From Pseudogracilibacillus sp. (GTDB lineage Bacteria > Bacillota > Bacilli > Bacillales > Amphibacillaceae), in contig JAPFCO010000052.1 in assembly GCA_026169505.1 (NCBI GenBank), positions 1-39,486 on the forward strand: a DNA stretch of 39,486 nt. Reading direction: 5' to 3'. The translations under genes were made by a program, and so were the position numbers. Numbering within the stretch: position 1 is the stretch's first letter; every line of letters starts with the position of its first letter. Positions 17,101 to 25,747 of this stretch are shown here, piece by piece. The notes below the pieces were generated by a model. It was not told where the DNA came from and did not search any database. It saw only the letters and a program-made list of their open reading frames with translations.

Positions 17101-20100
17101 ACTAACTAATGTATCTTCAGAAGGCTCTATGATAGAAGCTTGATGTATCTCCTCTCTTTGTTGGTAATCTGGTAAAACAATTAAAGAAGAGGATTGTTGC
17201 CATGCATCAATACCTTGGCTTAAACGATCTAATAATTCAGTATAAACATCAAACATCTCTTCAAGAAGACCTTTAGGGAATAATTCTTCCACACCATCCC
17301 AAGATAATATAAGTTCACCGTCCTGCTCGAATACTTGATGATCTAACCAAACTTGCGGTGTTTGTGAAGCACCATAGACTATTTTCCCTAAGTACGATAT
17401 ATCTGCTAAATGATCCTTGTTTACACCTATCCCACTTGTAAATACTACGGGCATAATAGCATCATTAAAATGATTATTGTCTTTTCTCAGCATTCTTTGG
17501 ACTTCCACTCCACTAACAAGTGTATGTTCAAGATCTTGTAACAATTGTTTTTGTGTATCTTGACAACGCATAATAAAATTATTTGTCTGACAATGATCCA
17601 TCTCCACCAACACTAATGATGTGAAATCTCCTACTAATTTATCTACATCTGCATGTAAAGGGAGACGATTAAAATGCGTTAAGTTTAATGTAAAATGTTG
17701 TTGTTTGCTATACCTTCCTAAAACTTCAGCATAAGCTGTCATAATTACGTTTGAAGGTGTTAAATTAAATTGATGTGCCAACTGCTTAATCGACTTCCAT
17801 TTTTCTTTTGCTAAAACGGACTGATATCGAGTAAATTTTTGTTCTACTACTTTATTCGAATGTTTTACTAATGGTAACTCAGGTGCAGGCGGTAACATTC
17901 GAATACGACTTTCCCAATATTGTTTATCCATTTCATATTGAGAAGATTTTTTCAAATCCGCAAGCGCAATGGCATAATCTCTAAAACTAATATTAATACT
18001 TGGTAAAGTTAGGTTTGGATCTTTGTATAATTTATACCACTCATCAAATAACAGAAAAATACTATAACCATCAAATATCGTATTATCAAAACTAACATGT
18101 AATCGTGTTGATTGATCTTGACTCAAGCTTGCTTCGATCTCAAATAAAGGCCATTTACTTACATCAAATTGCCGCTGTGCCATTTTAGTTCTAGTTGAAA
18201 GCACTCCCTTATCAAAGTCTGCTTGTTCTTGTTCTCTGTAATCATGTATCCTAATTTTATAATCCGGCACTTCTCTTACTATTTGCTGGGATAAGCCATT
18301 GTCGTGAACAACAGTCCGCGTAACTTCATGACGACGAATTAATTTGTTCCACGCAACAGTTACTGCTTCCATATCCAATTTTCCGCATGCAAGTTCAAAA
18401 TAACAATGAGCTGAAACATTACTTAAATCATAAACATTATTTCTTCCCAACCAATAAGATTGCTGAATATCTGTTAATGGAAATGGCTCATATAACTCAG
18501 TTGTGTCTTTTTGTATTTTTGTGAAAGAAACTGAATCTGTATCTTCATTATTCTTTTCTCCTACCTTACTATTTTTCGATATATGATCTGCAAAATCACT
18601 AAACTTAGGATATTTAAAGATAGCTTCCAAAGAAGTTGGCACCTTTAATTCCTTCCGCAGTTGGCTATTAAGTTGTGTAGCAATTAATGAATCACCACCA
18701 AGTTGATAAAAGTTATCTTCTAAAGAAATATCTTGCCTATTTAAAAATGCTTTCCAAATATTTGCTATTTTTAGTTCTAAAGCATTCATTGGACGTGTTG
18801 CTTCATTCGATACATTAACAGCGAATTGAATGCTTGTTTTCAATAGTTTTCGATCTAATTTCCCATTATTCGTGATAGGCATTTTGAGTAACATAGTTAC
18901 GTTTTTGGGAATCATATAATCTGGCAATTGTTCCTTTAATTCGTCCTCTAACTTCTTTTGGTCGAGTTGAATTTTCACTGCTGATGATTGGGCAATAAAA
19001 ATATGATGAGAATACAGTTGAGATTGATTGATCACTTTCATATTTGAAAATCCTGAGCCGTTAAAAGCTTCTAACCATTCATCATCAGATAATAACGGTT
19101 GACAAACTTCCTTTCTCACATCTTCAAATTGAGTAAAACCTTCTTCTACAAATCCTGTTGTAATAAGTTGCAAACTATGATTATGTGTATTTTCAGCTAC
19201 AATCATTAAACCATCCGCATCTAATAATTGTTCAATAAACATCATAGATTTCGGTATATTTTCCACTCTGTGTAAAGAATTATTGGCAATAATAATGTCA
19301 TATTTATTCCGTTGATAACCTTGCAAAATAGGATCCATTGTAGGATCTAAGATAGCAAATTCAATATTTTCTGAAAGTATGCCCGTGAACTCATTTTTAA
19401 AATACATAGAATGATCTGTAATCGTGTATTGAAAATCAATTCCTTCCAAATGATGAACAATCTCTTCTGTAAATGCATAATTCCTTGCACCTATTTCTAA
19501 AATTTTCAATGGACGCTTCCACTTTTGCTTAACAGAGCTAATCTGGTGAATGAATGTGGTCAGAATTTGATTACTTTTCAGAGCGCCTGGTTCTTCACGC
19601 ATAACTTCCATTGGCGTTAACATACCTTCGGAAAATAATAGTTCTGTTGCTGCCAATTCCCCATTCACAATTGCTTGTCCCTTCTCTATAAAAGAAGTAC
19701 TGAATTCTTTAAGTTTTGGATAATTGAATAGGGACGGTGCCTTGAAATTAAATAAATCACATATGTTTTCATATATAATATTGTCTGTTGTAGATACTAA
19801 ATTAAACTTATGCATAAATCTAAACCATTGATGAACAAGATCAGTATATTTAATATCTACATTTCTTGCTTCCAAGAGCTGATTTACATCATAAATCTTT
19901 CCTTGTTGAAGCGGAAAGTCCAATTGCTGTATGATGAAGGTGATACCGTAGCAAGTGAGTTGATCAATCTCTCTCCTAAACGATCGATTTATGTCCTGCT
20001 GTTCTATGTGATGCTCATCACTCATACCATTTTCTATAGAAGTCATCACATTTTGTATCAGCTTAGGTATATCAGATGAAGTTGCGTTAATCCTAAAAAT

Positions 20101-23082
20101 ATCTCCATATCCTTCTGTAGTAATAAAAGCATGAAGCGTATTACCATTTTTCTGTTTATTTGCCATTACAACCGCATCTTTAATATTGTTATTACACTTC
20201 AAACTTCTTTCTATCTCTTCTAATTCAATGCGATGTCCATTCACCTTGATTTGTTCATCTTTACGACCTAAAAATTCGATAATATTTCTATTTGAGTATC
20301 TACCGTAGTCACCAGTCCGATACCATCTTTCACCATTTACACACACAAACTGATTTTTTGTTTGTAGTCTATTTCCTTTATAACCTTCTGCAATACTTTT
20401 GCCCCCAATCCATAATTCACCTGCTACTTGATTTGGGCAATCTTCACCTCTTTCATTAACCACACGATACATTTGATTTGGTAAAGGATAGCCATATGGA
20501 ATACTATCGGAATCACTTATTTCATTATTATTTACTTTATAATAATTGGACCATATTCCTCCCTCAGTTGCTCCTCCCATTGCTGTAAATTTCCCATTAG
20601 GTGTTTTTATTTTCATTTGTTTTACTAAATCTGGTTTTATCCAATCCCCTGAGAGGTAAATTTTCCTGATCGATGGAAGTGTTTTGTCTTCATGTTCTAG
20701 TTCTGCACATAACATCTCAAATAAAATAGGGACGGAATTCCACAGTGTTACATTAAATTCTTCAATATACTGCAGCCACTTATTAGCACTACGAACTTCA
20801 TCTTCATGAAGTAAAATGAGTTTACCGCCAACTGCAAGTAATCCAAATATATCGTATACAGATAGATCAAATTCAGTAGCCGAAACTGCTAAAACGCTAT
20901 CTCTAGAATCAATTACATTTAATTGATTAACAGCATAAATTGTATTCCACGCAGCTTCATGAGTCATTTCTACACCTTTCGGCATACCTGTTGAGCCTGA
21001 AGTGAAAATGATATATGCCGTGGAATTCGGATCATATGTAACTCCATTACTAGGCCAAGATTGTTCCGCCTCGGCAAACTGTAAATAAGAAACACCGTAG
21101 CCGTCGTCCAATTGAAGTTGATCCGTCAGAACAACACTTATATTTGCTGCATCATAGATCTTGTTTCTCCTCGACAATGGTTGCTTTAAACCAATTGGAA
21201 CATATACAGCACCAACTGCTAAAATACCAAATATAGCAGCAATTTGATTGATCCCTCGTTCCATCAATATTCCTATGGTATCACCTTTTTCTATACCAGT
21301 GCTTTTTAAATAATGTGCGATACTAAGTGCTTTTTTCTTTAGATCACCATAGGTTATCGACATATTAGTAGAAGGAACAACTAATGCTATATCATCGGGA
21401 TGTCGATCAGCTCTTTCAAAAAACGGTGCATGCAAACTAGTAGGTTGAATATCCATTTCTGTTAACACATTTTTTCTACTATTAAGTTGATCTTTTATAG
21501 GAATTGTTAAAGGAGTTGTCCATTTCTCCTCCTTCAATATAAACTCAAGAGTCTGTGTAAAGCTTGCAAACATTTCATCTAATATGTGTGGACTAAAAAT
21601 ATCATCTAAACTATCCCAGATTAATAATAAACCATTATCCTGCTCAAACACTTGAAAATCTAACCATACTTGTGGTGTTTGTGAAATCATATAATGAATA
21701 TCACCAAACACTTTTACAAATTCTTCATTTAATAAAGGTGAACCAATATTGCATGAAAAAACAATTGGTGCAATTTGTTGTTCACCTCCATACTTGCGAT
21801 TAAAATCCCTTTGCACATCTACACCTGAATAAGCTGTATGTTGCATATCTTGATGAAATTGTGCTTGAATCATTTGCACATCTTGCAAAAATGTTCTTTG
21901 TTCTTTTAAATTAACCTCTAATAAAAGTAAAGTTGTAAAGTCAGCCACTACATCTTCAATATTTAATTCATCAGTTGAATGGCGATTAAATAAGGGTATA
22001 TTTATCAAAAAGTGATTATTTTCAGACCATTTATTCAGCACAAGACTATAAATAGTTAACAGTACCATAGCTGGCGTGACCCCGGCTTTAGAAGAATGAT
22101 GTTGTAACTTCTCCCATAACTCCTTATTTAAAAGGAAAGAACGGCGATTAAATGTAGATTTGATTTCGGACTTATTGGAAACAGGCAATAGTGGTTTTGT
22201 TGGTAATGTTTCTAACCTTTTTGTCCAATAAGCCTTTGCCTCTTCTACTTCATTGTTTTCATTATTTTTTCTAGCCAAATATGAAGCAAAGTTCCATTCT
22301 AGTGGAGCTTTAGGTTGGGAATTTCTATTATATAGTGCTACCAAATCTCTTAATATAATCTGATAACTTTGAACATCTGCTACTAAAAGATCAATATCAA
22401 AAAACAATCGCCCTTTATTTTCTGGAAGCAGCGTAATTTGTAACTCTGCTACTTGCCCTTCTTCAATCCGCAGCAATCTATGAGAGGTTTGATTGCGCAT
22501 TTCTTCTAAATGGCCTATTATTTGTTGCTCATTGGCCATTCGAAAGTCATGGATAATTAAGGGACTTGCTTGAGACTTTGCTGAAATATATTGTTTTCCA
22601 TCCTCTGTAAAAATGGACCTTAGCATAGGATGATGTTCTTGTAGTTTCTTCCAAGCAACATTTAATCGATCTGTATCTATATGCTGAACATTAATCTCTA
22701 AGTAACCATGGCATCCTATATTTCCTAGATACTGACCATCATATCTACCTACCCAATAAGCATGCTGAACTTCTGTTAATGGGAAAGGTTGATACATATT
22801 CACACTATCTTTTTTAACTTTATGGGGTATGGGTTCTGTCATTAATGATTCTTCCGTAAATAGTTGTTGCCAATCTTTTAAATACGGTTTTTTTACCAAT
22901 TGTTCAAAAGACAATCGATAACCTAGTTTTTTACTGACATTTATTAGTTTCATCGTTTGAATAGACGACAATCCCATATGAAGCAAATTTTCATCATCTG
23001 CTACTTCCTCGCCATGATTCAACATATCACATACTGTACCTCGAAAAGCTTGCCATTTTAGTAATATACCTTGTTGATCCAA
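14179..23082 (-). CDS. NRPS-1: ArCP-Cy-A(MT)-PCP-Cy-A(MT)-PCP, thiazoline siderophore synthetase
   Basis: 2967 residues; start TTG with AGGAGGG seven bases before it. Order: aryl carrier (1-~85, GLSS with Ser40 for phosphopantetheine); Cy1 (~97-530, DLLVAD as the DxxxxD motif); A1 (A3 TSGSTGMPKG ~690, A8 ~935-957) interrupted by a methyltransferase-like insert (~970-1370); PCP1 (GGDSL ~1462); Cy2 (~1530, DNTIFD); A2 (A3 ~2130) with a second insert (SAM region ~2638); PCP2 (GGDSL ~2912). Both A domains show FDLSVYD, WN(S/T)VP, LSGDW and ATE-x-x-IWSN, which agrees with the cysteine code DLYNLSLIWK. So it condenses the aryl starter with two Cys and cyclises each, like PchE/PchF or HMWP2. There is no TE; the chain must pass to NRPS-2. 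Confidence 0.93.
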   Translation of the reverse strand: MDQQGILLKWQAFRGTVCDMLNHGEEVADDENLLHMGLSSIQTMKLINVSKKLGYRLSFEQLVKKPYLKDWQQLFTEESLMTEPIPHKVKKDSVNMYQPFPLTEVQHAYWVGRYDGQYLGNIGCHGYLEINVQHIDTDRLNVAWKKLQEHHPMLRSIFTEDGKQYISAKSQASPLIIHDFRMANEQQIIGHLEEMRNQTSHRLLRIEEGQVAELQITLLPENKGRLFFDIDLLVADVQSYQIILRDLVALYNRNSQPKAPLEWNFASYLARKNNENNEVEEAKAYWTKRLETLPTKPLLPVSNKSEIKSTFNRRSFLLNKELWEKLQHHSSKAGVTPAMVLLTIYSLVLNKWSENNHFLINIPLFNRHSTDELNIEDVVADFTTLLLLEVNLKEQRTFLQDVQMIQAQFHQDMQHTAYSGVDVQRDFNRKYGGEQQIAPIVFSCNIGSPLLNEEFVKVFGDIHYMISQTPQVWLDFQVFEQDNGLLLIWDSLDDIFSPHILDEMFASFTQTLEFILKEEKWTTPLTIPIKDQLNSRKNVLTEMDIQPTSLHAPFFERADRHPDDIALVVPSTNMSITYGDLKKKALSIAHYLKSTGIEKGDTIGILMERGINQIAAIFGILAVGAVYVPIGLKQPLSRRNKIYDAANISVVLTDQLQLDDGYGVSYLQFAEAEQSWPSNGVTYDPNSTAYIIFTSGSTGMPKGVEMTHEAAWNTIYAVNQLNVIDSRDSVLAVSATEFDLSVYDIFGLLAVGGKLILLHEDEVRSANKWLQYIEEFNVTLWNSVPILFEMLCAELEHEDKTLPSIRKIYLSGDWIKPDLVKQMKIKTPNGKFTAMGGATEGGIWSNYYKVNNNEISDSDSIPYGYPLPNQMYRVVNERGEDCPNQVAGELWIGGKSIAEGYKGNRLQTKNQFVCVNGERWYRTGDYGRYSNRNIIEFLGRKDEQIKVNGHRIELEEIERSLKCNNNIKDAVVMANKQKNGNTLHAFITTEGYGDIFRINATSSDIPKLIQNVMTSIENGMSDEHHIEQQDINRSFRREIDQLTCYGITFIIQQLDFPLQQGKIYDVNQLLEARNVDIKYTDLVHQWFRFMHKFNLVSTTDNIIYENICDLFNFKAPSLFNYPKLKEFSTSFIEKGQAIVNGELAATELLFSEGMLTPMEVMREEPGALKSNQILTTFIHQISSVKQKWKRPLKILEIGARNYAFTEEIVHHLEGIDFQYTITDHSMYFKNEFTGILSENIEFAILDPTMDPILQGYQRNKYDIIIANNSLHRVENIPKSMMFIEQLLDADGLMIVAENTHNHSLQLITTGFVEEGFTQFEDVRKEVCQPLLSDDEWLEAFNGSGFSNMKVINQSQLYSHHIFIAQSSAVKIQLDQKKLEDELKEQLPDYMIPKNVTMLLKMPITNNGKLDRKLLKTSIQFAVNVSNEATRPMNALELKIANIWKAFLNRQDISLEDNFYQLGGDSLIATQLNSQLRKELKVPTSLEAIFKYPKFSDFADHISKNSKVGEKNNEDTDSVSFTKIQKDTTELYEPFPLTDIQQSYWLGRNNVYDLSNVSAHCYFELACGKLDMEAVTVAWNKLIRRHEVTRTVVHDNGLSQQIVREVPDYKIRIHDYREQEQADFDKGVLSTRTKMAQRQFDVSKWPLFEIEASLSQDQSTRLHVSFDNTIFDGYSIFLLFDEWYKLYKDPNLTLPSINISFRDYAIALADLKKSSQYEMDKQYWESRIRMLPPAPELPLVKHSNKVVEQKFTRYQSVLAKEKWKSIKQLAHQFNLTPSNVIMTAYAEVLGRYSKQQHFTLNLTHFNRLPLHADVDKLVGDFTSLVLVEMDHCQTNNFIMRCQDTQKQLLQDLEHTLVSGVEVQRMLRKDNNHFNDAIMPVVFTSGIGVNKDHLADISYLGKIVYGASQTPQVWLDHQVFEQDGELILSWDGVEELFPKGLLEEMFDVYTELLDRLSQGIDAWQQSSSLIVLPDYQQREEIHQASIIEPSEDTLVSLIEKQFMVNGSNTAIIDSSHTVTYADLDEMSKNIANSLNQNQAGLVLILMEKGWEQIVSAIGIMRAGAAYLPVDVDTPIDRLYQMIEQAQVDSIITTRSLYDQYCHLDMNVYMVDELLITSKEKLLPLRTINPDDLAYIIFTSGSTGKPKGVEITHGSVVNTIQDINKRFDVTSSDRSIALSNFTFDLSVYDAFGLLSAGGAIVIPDVQKLKDPEHWLELLHKYQITIWNTVPTFMEMLVDYHKTASLFASQNHYLKVILLSGDWIPLNLHDRITNVFGEVNVVSLGGATECSIWSNYYVIDSVQNNWKSVPYGKSLSHQQLYVLNQRYEESPVWISGDLYIGGTGLSTGYCNDTDRTKEHFINHPITGERIYKTGDLARYLPDGNIEFLGRDDSQVKINGHRIELGDIEASIRKVPIVEQAVVLKQDDNLIGHLKLHEQNNNKLMQTLTTDTQMIRAIETVKSELEELVPTYDTQELTGYTASIEWLSVGMMYLDLYALRIFKAEGQEVMKQEVKGSVISVYGSLMEYWLDYLVYYGFIAEKDAGYVVNYSKDSALHYMNDQLNDIYRGGTEESFQQLKEQLIASQDARLKILKGEQLAKAYLLESQGFLTPEQLGQYNLLSRYTEKLVGNMLEVLAKSSSKLNVLELGTRTGQGTDQFAKILKNIDEYTYSDESKDFLNRKKAVSTQKHVKYQQFDFNRPPDNQHFSLHHYDVIIAENTLHRSQHLNNTMTYLKRLLKPGGTILLTENVQNNALLLITVVFFEEGYQQFKDFRRSKKLPLLNRETWQKLWKDEGYKSLLEWPSSERKWLGEHMMMVQGPEEIKSLSLDTFSEEVNNIIPKYMCPNHYFVHDTFPITANGKVDRQHLMQYKPIHFSDVVEKGKQAESLEEKVVVKVWDEILETKYGSVKDNFFEQGGDSLKAIRMINALDEQGYTLTLEKLFLQPTIEGLAANLTGTHHYHDGEKTQVSGTL

Positions 23083-23093
23083 TTGAGTCCCTC

Positions 23094-24719
23094 CTACTCT
23101 ATATATTCAGAAATCAGTTTTTTCTTGTCAGACTTACCGATATTAATATATGGTATAGCTTCTACATGGATTAATTGATCAGGTAGTTTATAATTTGCAA
23201 CACCGATCCCTATCAAAAATTTACACAGTCCAGTCAAAGATAAATTACTGTCTTTATCCTCTTTTACAACAAATGCACATATCCGTTCACCTAATTCTTC
23301 ATCCGGTACACCGGCAACAGAGACTTCTTTTATTTCTTCATGTTCAAGCATGTACGATTCTATTTCACTCGGTATAATGTTTTCACCAGCTCGATTAATT
23401 TGTTCCCTTACTCTTCCTAAAATTTGAATATTACCCTCATCCGTTACCCTTGCTTTATCCCCAGTTTTTAAAAAACCATCTTTAGTAAAACTCTCCATAT
23501 TGATTTCAGGTGATTTATAATAACCTAAAAATGTATACGGGCCTTTTTGAATAAGTTCACCTGCTACACCAAGAGGAACTTCATCACCTTCCTCATCAAC
23601 TATTTTAAATTCATCCCCTTTAGAAATCGGTCGACCTTGAGTTGAAATAATAGTTTGAAGATCATCATTTGGTGAAGTGAAACATGTAATTCCTTCACCA
23701 AGGCCATAACCTTGTATTAATTGACAATCAAATTGTTTCATTAATTGAAGTGCTAATGGTTTTTCCAACTTAGCAGCACCTAATAAAATATATTCCATAG
23801 ATGATAAATCCGCTTCTTCTTCCAAGGCTAAGGATTCCATCCATAATTTTGCAATGGCTGGTACGATTGATGTGAAAGTGATACGCTCCCTTTCTATCCA
23901 CCACAATACTTCATCGAATGTACTCGTAGTACTTAGTACAATTTTCCCTCCTTTACTTAAAGTACCTAATACCCCTGGTGAACATAGGGGATAATCATGT
24001 GCAATTGATAGCACAGCAAGATAGGCGCTACATTGTGTCACATTACAATGTTCGGCTGCAGCTTTAGCATTATATAAGTAAGATGTATGTAGCTTGGGAA
24101 TAACCTTAGGTATTCCTGTTGTACCACCTGAAAGTAAAAATAGAGCTATATCTTTATAAGATGACTGGTGTTCCATCAAATCATGATGTTGCATGTCTAA
24201 TTCCATCTCCATACTTTGTAGAGAAGTAAACTTATCATCAAATCTATCTGTAATAATTAAACTAATACTAGGCTGTTCTTTTGCTACCTTCACAGCCATC
24301 ACCTTATAATCATTGCCAGGAAATGATGATGGAATGACCATCGCAGCTGGTTCCATTAATTTAGCTATATTCACAATGTCTTTTTCTCGATGAGTTGGCA
24401 GTAATAAAACAGGTCTCGCACCAATAATAAATAATGCAAAACATATTTTTATAAAATACATACTATTAGGTAATTGAACGAGTACATTATCCCCTTTTTT
24501 TATACCTTTAGATAACAATCCTTGTCCTAATAAATTTGCTGATCGATATAACTCCTCATAAGTTAAGAATCCAGTTTGATCTACCAGCGCAACTTCACTT
24601 TTGTACTGATCAGCCCAGCTTTTCAATGCATCAGCTAAAGAGATTGGTTCAAGATAGCCAGCATTTTCATAATGATCCACAAATTTCGTAACCATATCCT
24701 TCATCTGCAGATTGTACAT
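23094..24719 (-). CDS. Aryl-acid AMP ligase (DhbE/EntE/YbtE/PchD family) with atypical pocket
   Basis: 541 residues, normal for stand-alone aryl-acid adenylating enzymes. The ATG has a perfect GGAGGT eight bases upstream, although this lies inside the preceding gene (53-bp overlap). Motifs: LSGGTTGIPK (196-205, A3), KTGDKARVTDEGNIQILGR then INRAGENI (A7-A8), and the C-terminal IGKSDKKKL with the catalytic Lys (A10). It activates the starter as acyl-AMP and loads ArCP of NRPS-1, encoded 11 bp downstream. The pocket segment reads AHDYPLCSPG (240-249): Asp242 replaces the near-universal Asn of HNYP, Ser247 sits where salicylate enzymes have Cys, and Thr345 sits where DHB enzymes have Val and salicylate enzymes Leu. 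The exact aryl acid is thus uncertain. Confidence 0.9.
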   Translation of the reverse strand: MYNLQMKDMVTKFVDHYENAGYLEPISLADALKSWADQYKSEVALVDQTGFLTYEELYRSANLLGQGLLSKGIKKGDNVLVQLPNSMYFIKICFALFIIGARPVLLLPTHREKDIVNIAKLMEPAAMVIPSSFPGNDYKVMAVKVAKEQPSISLIITDRFDDKFTSLQSMEMELDMQHHDLMEHQSSYKDIALFLLSGGTTGIPKVIPKLHTSYLYNAKAAAEHCNVTQCSAYLAVLSIAHDYPLCSPGVLGTLSKGGKIVLSTTSTFDEVLWWIERERITFTSIVPAIAKLWMESLALEEEADLSSMEYILLGAAKLEKPLALQLMKQFDCQLIQGYGLGEGITCFTSPNDDLQTIISTQGRPISKGDEFKIVDEEGDEVPLGVAGELIQKGPYTFLGYYKSPEINMESFTKDGFLKTGDKARVTDEGNIQILGRVREQINRAGENIIPSEIESYMLEHEEIKEVSVAGVPDEELGERICAFVVKEDKDSNLSLTGLCKFLIGIGVANYKLPDQLIHVEAIPYINIGKSDKKKLISEYIE

Positions 24720-25722
24720 CTTTTTTTACCTCCAATATGACAATATTTGAATCTAGTAAATGCTTTTTACTAATATATAAATGGTCTTGTCGAAATAACT
24801 CTGCATATTCCTTTTCGGTTCTCTCCTTGCCGTTACACATTGCCCAAATATGCATGTCTTCTAAAAAAGCAGGCAATGTTTGTCTATTAACTTCTTCGGG
24901 TAATAATTTTTCAATCACAAACAATACACTTTTATCTGTCATTACTTCCGCAACATTTCTTAATATTACATTTACATGATGATCATCCCAATCATGAAGA
25001 ATCCTTGATAATATATAAACATCCGATTTATTTTCAATCGGTAAAAAGAAATCACCTTCAATGAATCGACAACGTCCTGTTAGACCATGCATCTCGATTG
25101 TTCGTTCAGCTTCTTCTCTTATATAAGTCTTATCAAGGACGATTCCTTCAGCACGGTAAAAACCTTTTAAAAACTTTACAATTACATCCCCCGCACCACC
25201 TCCTATATCAATTACTCGCTTGACATCAACTATATTTCTTGTTTGGAATAATGTATCCAAATTAAGTTGTGAACTAGATTGACGCATCATTTGATTAAAT
25301 GTATCTAATCTATGATTGCTTACGGAGTTTGTCTCAAAGAAAGCCTCCCCCTCCATTAGTTCAATTGGTGATTTATTCATTTTCATACCTTCAAGAAAAA
25401 AGCTCCATGCTTTCATACATACCCTGCCATTAAAGAGGATTATTGATTCCATAGATTCATCGCTATGTTGTGATAACAGTTTTCCAAGTGAACTTAAATG
25501 AAACATTTCGTTCTTTTGATGTACGAAATCCATTGCAGTAAGAACCTTCATAAAGCGCTTTAGTAGTGACTCAGAAATATGTAGCTTCTCAGCAAGCTGG
25601 TGAGTAGTCATGTTTTCTGTAAATAGCGCATTAAATATTCCTAATTCTACAGAGACATAAACGATATACGATTGTACATAACTTTGAGTCATGTTAATAA
25701 TTTTCAGTTTTTCTGCATTCAC
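24667..25722 (-). CDS. SAM-dependent O-methyltransferase (Methyltransf_2 type)
   Basis: 351 residues; start GTG at 25722 with AGAGGAG seven bases before it. The N-terminal ~90 residues form the winged-helix dimerisation domain. The C-terminal half is a class I methyltransferase with IDIGGGAGD (171-179) binding SAM and SRILHDWDD (239-247), whose His-Asp pair is the usual catalytic base site in COMT-like enzymes. Its 3' end overlaps the AMP-ligase gene by 53 bp, and it starts 25 bp after the oxidoreductase gene. It likely methylates an oxygen of the aryl starter or of the finished siderophore; neither can be decided here. Methylating a metal-binding phenol would weaken chelation, so a second hydroxyl or a carboxyl is also possible. 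Confidence 0.87.
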   Translation of the reverse strand: MNAEKLKIINMTQSYVQSYIVYVSVELGIFNALFTENMTTHQLAEKLHISESLLKRFMKVLTAMDFVHQKNEMFHLSSLGKLLSQHSDESMESIILFNGRVCMKAWSFFLEGMKMNKSPIELMEGEAFFETNSVSNHRLDTFNQMMRQSSSQLNLDTLFQTRNIVDVKRVIDIGGGAGDVIVKFLKGFYRAEGIVLDKTYIREEAERTIEMHGLTGRCRFIEGDFFLPIENKSDVYILSRILHDWDDHHVNVILRNVAEVMTDKSVLFVIEKLLPEEVNRQTLPAFLEDMHIWAMCNGKERTEKEYAELFRQDHLYISKKHLLDSNIVILEVKKDVQSADEGYGYEICGSL

Positions 25723-25747
25723 ACGAATTCTCCTCTGCCGATTTCTA

